From an uncultured Collinsella sp. (GTDB lineage: Bacteria; Actinomycetota; Coriobacteriia; Coriobacteriales; Coriobacteriaceae), in assembly GCA_934655835.1 (NCBI GenBank), contig CAKUHM010000009.1, positions 1-16,546 on the forward strand: 16,546 nucleotides of DNA, given 5' to 3'. This document shows positions 1 through 5,131 of the stretch, piece by piece (within the stretch, counting starts at the first letter, position 1; the number at the start of each line of letters is the position of its first letter). Position numbers and translations under genes: made by a program. The notes under the pieces were generated by a model. The model searched no databases, was not told the origin of the DNA, and worked only from the letters and a program-made list of their open reading frames with translations.

Positions 1-137
1 GCGGCGGCGCCGCCGAGCTCGCAAGCGCGAGACATTTGAGCCATGGTCTCGGGCGTACGAAGCGGCTCGCCCATATACGCCTGAACGCTCACGACGAGCT
101 TACCCTTCAGAGATTGAATCAAAGGATCAACGGTCAT
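1..137 (-). CDS. nanE: N-acetylmannosamine-6-phosphate 2-epimerase, N-terminal part (cut by window edge)
   Basis: NanE converts ManNAc-6-P to GlcNAc-6-P in the cytoplasm, feeding sialic acid carbon into amino-sugar catabolism. Only the first 45 codons are visible; the 3' end lies beyond position 1. I read them by hand from the ATG at 137-135. They contain LKGKLVVSVQA, then GEPLRTPETM, then ELGGAAA. This matches the NanE N-terminus as I remember it (LKGxLIVSxQAxxxEPL..., followed by a GGA motif that starts the TIM barrel). The reading frame is open upstream to a TGA at 239-237. I chose the ATG at 137 because it puts the LKGKL motif about 10 residues in, as in the family, and because AGAAAGG lies 11 nt upstream. 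It is last in the visible operon, 140 bp after nanK. A ~98-nt palindrome fills much of that gap. Confidence 0.85.
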   Translation of the reverse strand, partial: MTVDPLIQSLKGKLVVSVQAYMGEPLRTPETMAQMSRACELGGAA

Positions 138-162
138 GTTCGACTCAACCTTTCTCAAAATA

Positions 163-260
163 GCCTTCTGAGACACCGCACCTTGACGTTCAAACCGTCG
201 CTCGCGTACCGAAGTACGCTTCGCTCCTCTTTCACGTCAATCTGCGGCACCTCAGAAGGC
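163..260 (-). repeat. Copy A of a ~100-nt palindromic structured element, nanK-nanE gap
   Basis: Bases i and 423-i pair across the whole element on the minus strand. The outer arm (163-189 with 234-260) has 22 Watson-Crick pairs. It also has a run of three wobbles (G.U, U.G, G.U) and one 2x2 purine loop. A tandem G.A/A.G mismatch and A-U pairs follow. A 9x9 purine-rich internal loop comes next, then a 6-bp stem GCGTAC/GTACGC closed by a cTTCGg tetraloop (210-213). On the plus strand the wobbles become A-C mismatches, so the fold belongs to the nan transcript strand. The minus strand continues with TATTTTGAG, so it might also act as an attenuator. It is related to copy B at 1312-1411. Confidence 0.8.
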
Positions 261-277
261 TCACTTGGTAGTCATGT

Positions 278-1243
278 TTACTTCAACGAGGCAAGAAGAT
301 GCTCAGCGGCACCGATGAGCGGAGCATCGCCCTCCAGAGAACCGATGAGGATCGGCGTGTCCTGAAGCGGATCGAGCGCCTGGCTGGCATAGCCCTCGTG
401 CACCGAATCCTTCCACGTCTGCGAACGCCAATCGGGGCCTTGGTGAATCACGCCGCCCGAAAGCACGATGACCTCAGGATCCAAGATGTTAGCGAGCGAG
501 CCCAAGCTCGCACCCAGCGCAAAGCCGGCGTCATGGATGACCTCGGTCGCTTTTGCGTCGCCTGCACGGCACAGGTCGTTCACATCGCGACCGACCGAAG
601 GACGGCTGGGGTCGACGCGGCCAAAGCGCTCATCGTACATACGACCAATGGAAGTGCCCGAAGCAACCGACTCCAGATGGCCGGAACGCCCGCAGGCGCA
701 GGGAATGCCGGCGGCAGCCGAGCACTCGATGTGGCCCATATGGCCAGCAGCACCATGGAAGCCCTGCATCACGCGGCCGTTCTCGACATATGCGCCGCCG
801 ATACCCGTACCGATGCCAAGACACAAGACGGAGAACTTGCCCTTGCCGACACCCCAGTGGGCCTCGCCCAGAGCATGAGCCTGCACGTCGCCTACAACGG
901 CAACGGGAAGACCGAGATCCTCGCGCAGACGCGGCCCCAACTGAACGCCGGACCAGCCGGGCATGATCTCATTGGCATACGCGATGGCGCCCGTCTTGGG
1001 ATCGACGACGCCGGCGGCACCGATACCGACGCCAAGGACCTCGACATCGGGATTCGCCTCGAGAGCAGCCTTGATGGATGCCTCGATACGCTGGAAGACG
1101 GCCTCGCCGCCCTCTTGGGCCTCTGTGGGAACCTCAGCCTCAAAAACGGGATGGGGCACACTACCGTCAGCCGGGTACTCCATAATAGCGGTCGCAATCT
1201 TGGTGCCGCCGATATCGACGGAGCAAACGTACTTGTTCTCCAT
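278..1243 (-). CDS. nanK: ROK-family kinase, probable N-acetylmannosamine kinase
   Basis: 321 aa, usual ROK length. It probably phosphorylates ManNAc to ManNAc-6-P with ATP in the cytoplasm, between NanA and NanE. The N-terminal phosphate-binding motif is DIGGTK (residues 10-15). Asp119 in VVGDVQAHALGE fits the ROK catalytic base, although the Asn that usually precedes it is Gly118. GTGIGG (145-150) follows. AGHMGH (166-171) resembles AGHIGH, which I recall from E. coli NanK; glucokinase-type ROKs usually have GEIGH. The zinc loop reads CACGRSGHLE (182-191), so the third cysteine ligand is His189. The ATG at 1243 has AAGGAG 6 nt upstream. It is flanked by two related palindromes, downstream of nanA and upstream of nanE. 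Sugar specificity is inferred from operon context; a glucokinase or fructokinase cannot be excluded from the fold alone. Confidence 0.82.
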   Translation of the reverse strand: MENKYVCSVDIGGTKIATAIMEYPADGSVPHPVFEAEVPTEAQEGGEAVFQRIEASIKAALEANPDVEVLGVGIGAAGVVDPKTGAIAYANEIMPGWSGVQLGPRLREDLGLPVAVVGDVQAHALGEAHWGVGKGKFSVLCLGIGTGIGGAYVENGRVMQGFHGAAGHMGHIECSAAAGIPCACGRSGHLESVASGTSIGRMYDERFGRVDPSRPSVGRDVNDLCRAGDAKATEVIHDAGFALGASLGSLANILDPEVIVLSGGVIHQGPDWRSQTWKDSVHEGYASQALDPLQDTPILIGSLEGDAPLIGAAEHLLASLK

Positions 1244-1311
1244 GTCGTTCTCCTTAGGAGATAAAACAACTACAGGAAATGAAGGCGGTATTATCGCCGC
1301 AACTTGGTAAA

Positions 1312-1411
1312 GGTTTCCCAGGTGCCCGAGGTTGGGGTGAAAGTGGTCGGGCGTTGACCTAATGGGTCACGCCCGACCACTTGAGCCCCAAGATCGGGTG
1401 CCTGGGGAAGC
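1312..1411 (+). repeat. Copy B of the palindromic structured element, nanA-nanK gap
   Basis: The left arm 1312-1359 pairs with the right arm 1365-1411 around a TAATG loop. The stems are 6, 5, 6, 13 and 5 bp, separated by small internal loops and one bulged T (1354). The element ends one base from the nanA stop codon (1415-1413). Non-Watson-Crick positions become G.U wobbles (1323/1400, 1324/1399, 1338/1385) and a tandem G.A (1339-1340/1383-1384) only on the plus strand. The folding strand is therefore opposite to the surrounding operon. Aligned with copy A it matches 19 of 24 positions in the 5' arm. The rest of the gap, 1244-1311, holds the nanK ribosome binding site and a small GGCG/CGCC hairpin (1284-1298). 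Confidence 0.8.
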
Positions 1412-1412
1412 T

Positions 1413-2333
1413 TTACAGGAGACCGTTGTCCTGGAGGACCTTCCTAATCGCCTCGACGTTCTCGCCGGTCATGGCCTTCACCGGGCGCGGCATGGTCGGG
1501 CTGTCGAAGATGCCCATGAGGTTCATAGCGGTCTTGAAGGCACCGACGCCACCGGCATAGCCCTGAACGCCCGAGGTGACATCCCAGATGTGGGAGATCT
1601 CGTTAAGGCGATCCTGCTCGGCCTTGACGGTAGCCCAGTCGCCGGCCTGAGCGGCCTTCCACTGGCGCACGTAGCCCTCGGGCTCAACATTGGCGAGACC
1701 CGGGACGGAACCATCGGCGCCACCGAGGTAAGCGCCGTCGACGACAACCTCATGACCGGTGAGGATGCTCATCGGATGGCCGTTCTTCTCGTTCTCCTGA
1801 ACGAGGTAGCGGAACGAGATGTCATCACCCGAGGAATCCTTGACGCCAGCAAGGACGCCCTCGGCGCCGAGCTTGGCAAGGAGCTTCCAGGGGAGCTTGG
1901 TGTGAACGCAGACGGGAATGTCATAGGCAAAGATGGGCAGGTCGAGCTCCTCGTGCAGGATGCGGAAGTGCTCCTCGACCTCGGTCATGCCCTGCAGGGC
2001 ATAGAACGGGCAGGTGGCGACGAGGGCATCGGCACCCAGCTCCTGAGCGACCTTGCCGTGCTCAATCATGCGCTCGGTCTCGGTATCGATGATGCCGACC
2101 AGAACAGGCACACGGTGGTCGACGATACGAACGGCCTCGGCGATAATCTGGCGACGGCGCTCGTCGGTGGAGAAGACGACCTCGCCCGAGGATCCCAGGA
2201 AGAACAGGCCATCGACGCCGGCATCGATCATGCGGTTAATGCTGCGCTCAAAGGAGGCAACGTCGAGCTGGTGATCTTCGGTATCGGGAACAACGACGGG
2301 AGGGATAACGCCGGTGAATTTCTGAGTTGCCAC
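1413..2333 (-). CDS. nanA: N-acetylneuraminate lyase of the DapA/NanA superfamily (divergent)
   Basis: 306 aa TIM-barrel aldolase, probably splitting Neu5Ac into ManNAc and pyruvate through a Schiff base. The family motif GSSGE is at residues 47-51. A Tyr sits in PFYA (Tyr111), the proton-relay Tyr in AYDIP is Tyr137, and the Schiff-base Lys in GVKDSSGD is Lys165. Tyr137 and Lys165 have the same numbers as in E. coli NanA. The C-terminal sugar-binding part differs from classical NanA: GHE (193-195) replaces GYDE, and GSVPGLANV (208-216) replaces GSTYN-like sequence. The start is GTG at 2333-2331, chosen because AAGGAG lies 6 nt upstream; an open frame extends further upstream but lacks a good site. 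The nanK and nanE neighbours argue for a sialate lyase. A dihydrodipicolinate synthase or another 2-keto-acid aldolase is the alternative. Confidence 0.75.
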   Translation of the reverse strand: MATQKFTGVIPPVVVPDTEDHQLDVASFERSINRMIDAGVDGLFFLGSSGEVVFSTDERRRQIIAEAVRIVDHRVPVLVGIIDTETERMIEHGKVAQELGADALVATCPFYALQGMTEVEEHFRILHEELDLPIFAYDIPVCVHTKLPWKLLAKLGAEGVLAGVKDSSGDDISFRYLVQENEKNGHPMSILTGHEVVVDGAYLGGADGSVPGLANVEPEGYVRQWKAAQAGDWATVKAEQDRLNEISHIWDVTSGVQGYAGGVGAFKTAMNLMGIFDSPTMPRPVKAMTGENVEAIRKVLQDNGLL

Positions 2334-2401
2334 AAGAATCTCCTTAGTTGTCTGGCGGGCGGCCCTATGCCACCCACTCTTGTTGGCAGTGTCCAGGCCG
2401 T

Positions 2402-3253
2402 CTAGGCCAAAGAACACGGGTAGAACGTTTGGTTAAAGAAGTCGACGACTTCGTTTTCGAACGCATTGATGCGCTCGTGAGCGTATTTGGCATAGATGAT
2501 ATGCCTCCGGTCGCACTCAAGACCGTTGAATACGGCAAACTGCCCCTTGGGGTCGCTTACGGTATCCATGAGGGATGTGCCCATGAGCACCGAGCCGCGC
2601 ACCCGAGCCGACAGTACCTCAAGGCCGCCGGGGAGCGGGTTGGCGATTGCCGCACAGGCAAGGCCGCACTTATCCAAGGCGGAGACCGCCAAAGCGACAC
2701 CGCCGCCAAGGCCCTCGCCCCATGCGAAGATGCGGTCGGGGTCCATGCCATCAAGATTGCGCGCCACCTTCGCCATCGCGCAACCCCAACGGACGCGCTC
2801 GACAAAAGCGGGCGAAGCTATCCCCCGCTGCAGGTCGTCCGCACCAGCAACATCGTCATCCAGCGCGAGGACGGCATACCCCATGGCGGCAAATCTCGTC
2901 ATGTGATGCCAGCCGCGCACAGGCCGATCGATGTCGTGGAACATCAGGCACAGCGGCACGCGCTCAGATACTCGGGCACGACCAACAGGCTCAATCAAGC
3001 GAGCGTGGACCGCATCGTCACCGAGCTCAAAGGAAACCTCCGAGTAACGGGCGCAGGGGTTAACAAAGTCAATCGCCGTAATGGCCAGGCCTTGAATCTC
3101 AAGATTCGAAGCGCATGCCTCTAAATCAGAAACATCTGCTTGGACATCACCGTGCCAGTCCCGATATTCTGCGAGCCTCGACGAAACCGTTCCAGGAATT
3201 CCCACGAGCCCGGGGACTATCAGCTCGTCGACATTGCTCTCGCACTTAGACAT
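2402..3253 (-). CDS. CE7-like alpha/beta-hydrolase homologue lacking the catalytic serine
   Basis: 283 aa from the ATG at 3253; a GAGGGAGGGGAGG run ends 3 nt upstream. The start overlaps the stop of the upstream esterase by 8 bp (ATGTCTAA), so translation is probably coupled. The C-terminal half aligns with its neighbour: MGTSLMDTVSDP then FAVFNGL (224-245) matches FGTGTADIVCPP then FAVYNNL, and KYAHERI (256-262) matches GFGHEEI. The acid Asp230 and His259 are therefore kept. The nucleophile elbow GASQGG is GEGLGG here (179-184), with Gly181 in place of Ser. The oxyanion-region HGYPG reads HDIDR, and the DxxGQGG loop is lost. No signal peptide is visible. By these residues it should not be a serine esterase. 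It may be a structural or regulatory partner of its neighbour, a binding protein, or a decaying paralogue. The frame is intact. Confidence 0.8.
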   Translation of the reverse strand: MSKCESNVDELIVPGLVGIPGTVSSRLAEYRDWHGDVQADVSDLEACASNLEIQGLAITAIDFVNPCARYSEVSFELGDDAVHARLIEPVGRARVSERVPLCLMFHDIDRPVRGWHHMTRFAAMGYAVLALDDDVAGADDLQRGIASPAFVERVRWGCAMAKVARNLDGMDPDRIFAWGEGLGGGVALAVSALDKCGLACAAIANPLPGGLEVLSARVRGSVLMGTSLMDTVSDPKGQFAVFNGLECDRRHIIYAKYAHERINAFENEVVDFFNQTFYPCSLA

Positions 3254-4223
3254 GAGCCTCCCCTCCCTCACAGAAAAACGGAATGATCAGATCGTCAAAA
3301 TCTTGAATCTCCTCGTGGCCAAAGCCTTCAAAGAACTCATGACGCTTATCGCAGGACAGGTTGTTGTAGACCGCAAACTGCGTCGCCGGCGGACAGACGA
3401 TATCGGCCGTGCCCGTGCCAAACAGCACGGGGCATTTGACCATGGGGGCAAAGTTCTTGGAATCGAAGTACGCCAGTTTGGCATAGGCTTCGTCAATACG
3501 AGTCGAGTCCTCGTCAAACCAGCGCGACCAATAGCGCAGGCCCTCGTAGGCAATATCGTCGGCGTCCAGATCCCAAACCAGGCGGAAATCCGATAAGAAG
3601 GGATAGAGGATGGCCGCGCGGTCAACCAAATCGCTATTGAGCGCGCAGGTTGCAATACCCAAACCGCCGCCCTGCGATGCGCCGTTCACAAATACGCGGG
3701 TAAGATCGATGCCCTCGAGCTCGCGAACGATACGGCACAGAATGCGGATATCCTGATGTAGGCGGACATAGTAGAGGTTGGCCGGGTCGCCGTCGATACC
3801 GGCGACGATATGGCCCGCGACCGTCGTGCCCTCAAATCCACCAATATCCTCGGAGGGACCACCCTGGCCAGGACAATCGAGAGCGATGAGTGCCATGCCC
3901 ATGCCCGCAAACGACGCCTGCTCAAACCAGCTGCGACTCGCACCCGGATAGCCATGGAACTGAAGCACCAGCGGCATGGGCTCCTCCGAGACCGGCTTGA
4001 GGTACTTGGCATGCAGGCGTGCACCACACATGCCGGTATACCAGAGATCGAAAAACCGACAGGTCGCGGAATCCGCAACCGAAGCCGCCTCAATCGCGTA
4101 GTCGAGCTCGACGGCGTCGGCCTCGGCCATGCGGTCCTTCCAAAAGAGATCGAAATCCGATGGACGGGGCATAGCGCCTCGATATTCACCAAATTGCTGT
4201 TGTAGCTCCTGAGCACTTGGCAT
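3246..4223 (-). CDS. CE7 (acetyl xylan esterase-like, AXE1) carbohydrate deacetylase
   Basis: 325 aa from the ATG at 4223, close to the ~320 aa usual for CE7. A TTG at 4238 would add 5 residues, but GAAAGG directly abuts it. GAAAGG is 15 nt from the ATG, rather far, so the start is uncertain. Numbered from the TTG, the nucleophile is Ser188 in GASQGG (186-191), the acid is Asp279 in GTADIVCPP, and the base is His308 in GFGHEE. HGYPG (95-99) contributes to the oxyanion region. DCPGQGG (121-127) stands where CE7 enzymes usually have an RGQ motif. There is no signal peptide, so it is cytoplasmic. CE7 enzymes deacetylate acetylated sugars and cephalosporin C. In this operon the likely substrate is O-acetylated sialic acid or a released acetyl sugar; this is inference. 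Confidence 0.85.
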   Translation of the reverse strand: MPSAQELQQQFGEYRGAMPRPSDFDLFWKDRMAEADAVELDYAIEAASVADSATCRFFDLWYTGMCGARLHAKYLKPVSEEPMPLVLQFHGYPGASRSWFEQASFAGMGMALIALDCPGQGGPSEDIGGFEGTTVAGHIVAGIDGDPANLYYVRLHQDIRILCRIVRELEGIDLTRVFVNGASQGGGLGIATCALNSDLVDRAAILYPFLSDFRLVWDLDADDIAYEGLRYWSRWFDEDSTRIDEAYAKLAYFDSKNFAPMVKCPVLFGTGTADIVCPPATQFAVYNNLSCDKRHEFFEGFGHEEIQDFDDLIIPFFCEGGEAHV

Positions 4224-4259
4224 GGCTCGTGAACCCAACCTTTCGAAATCGCAACGGAG

Positions 4260-4287
4260 GTGCGCCCGGCAAGGAAACCGGGCGCAC
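4260..4287 (-). other. Intercistronic stem-loop between ATPase and esterase genes
   Basis: A perfect 10-bp inverted repeat, GTGCGCCCGG (4260-4269) and CCGGGCGCAC (4278-4287), with an 8-nt loop. It starts 16 bp downstream of the ATPase stop codon (4306-4304). On the minus strand the stem is followed by CTCCGTTGCG, with no T-run, so it is not a convincing intrinsic terminator. A 3'-end stabiliser or partial attenuator between transport and catabolic genes is more likely. Confidence 0.65.
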
Positions 4288-4303
4288 GGGAGGGAAAGCG
4301 AGG

Positions 4304-5131
4304 CTACTCGCCGAGCTTGGGGTGCAGCAGCGACGGCGCAGCGCCGAGCAGCATCTTGGTGTAGGGGTCCTGAGGGTGCTGGAAGACCTGCTTGGCCTCG
4401 CCCTGCTCGACGATCTTGCCGCCATTCATAACGATGATGTCGTCAGAGATATAGCGGACCGTCTGGATGTCATGGCTGATGAACACCATGGCCAGGCCGA
4501 GCTCCTTCTTAAGGTCGGTCAGCAGGTTCAGAATCTGCGCGCGGACCGAAACGTCCAGAGCCGAGGTGGGCTCGTCGGCGATGATGGCATCGGGGTTCAG
4601 CGACAGTGCACGGGCAATTGCGACGCGCTGGCGCTGGCCGCCCGAAAGCTGGCCGGGAAGAACCTCGGCGGCGGAGCTGGGCAGACCGGTGAGCTCCAAG
4701 AGCTCCTTGACGCGCTTCTCCTGCTCGGCCTCGGTACCCAGGTTGTGGACACGCATGGGGTCGAGCAGTTGCTCGCGAACGACCATGCGGGGGTTGAGCG
4801 CCGTGGCCGGGTTCTGGAACACGACCGAGATGACGCGGCCCATGTGGCGACGGTCCTCGGCGGTACGTTTGGTAACGTCCTTGCCCTTAAAGTAGACCTT
4901 GCCGCTCGTGGGGGCCTGCAGGCCGCACATGACGTTGGCGGTGGTGGACTTACCGCAACCGGACTCGCCGACGATGCCGATCGTCTGACCGGGCATGAGC
5001 TTAATCGTTACACCCTGGACGGCGTGAACCAGGTTGGGGTGCAGAATCGAGCCGGTACGGGTCCTAAAGGTGACGTGGACGTCATCAAGGAAGATGATCG
5101 GCTCGACGCCGTTGACTGCGGTCTCGCTCAT
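4304..5131 (-). CDS. Peptide/sialic-acid-type ABC importer ATPase (OppF/DppF-like, SatD-like)
   Basis: 275 aa ATP-binding subunit that powers the importer with the fused permease-ATPase upstream. Walker A is GESGCGKS (55-62), the Q-loop is in FQNPATALNP (105-114), the signature is LSGGQ (162-166), Walker B is IIADEP (183-188), and the H-loop His is His220. It ends soon after the DPYTKMLLGAAP segment, so it lacks most of the C-terminal oligo_HPY extension that makes typical OppF/DppF 320-330 aa. The ATG at 5131 directly follows the upstream TAG stop. GGAGGTGAT lies 5 nt from the start, one of the strongest ribosome binding sites in the window, so translation is probably coupled. The ATPase role is certain; the sialic acid substrate is inferred from the catabolic genes downstream. 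Confidence 0.93.
   Translation of the reverse strand: MSETAVNGVEPIIFLDDVHVTFRTRTGSILHPNLVHAVQGVTIKLMPGQTIGIVGESGCGKSTTANVMCGLQAPTSGKVYFKGKDVTKRTAEDRRHMGRVISVVFQNPATALNPRMVVREQLLDPMRVHNLGTEAEQEKRVKELLELTGLPSSAAEVLPGQLSGGQRQRVAIARALSLNPDAIIADEPTSALDVSVRAQILNLLTDLKKELGLAMVFISHDIQTVRYISDDIIVMNGGKIVEQGEAKQVFQHPQDPYTKMLLGAAPSLLHPKLGE

Noticed and set aside
163..260. Simple intrinsic terminator for nanK
   Set aside because: A stem of nearly 100 nt with conserved wobble and G.A pairs, a related copy elsewhere and only a broken T-run does not look like an ordinary terminator, though some attenuation is possible.
2402..3253. Loss of the serine as a sequencing error or pseudogene
   Set aside because: The frame is intact, the change needs several base differences, and two other active-site motifs are also altered. 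I call it a gene, not a pseudogene.
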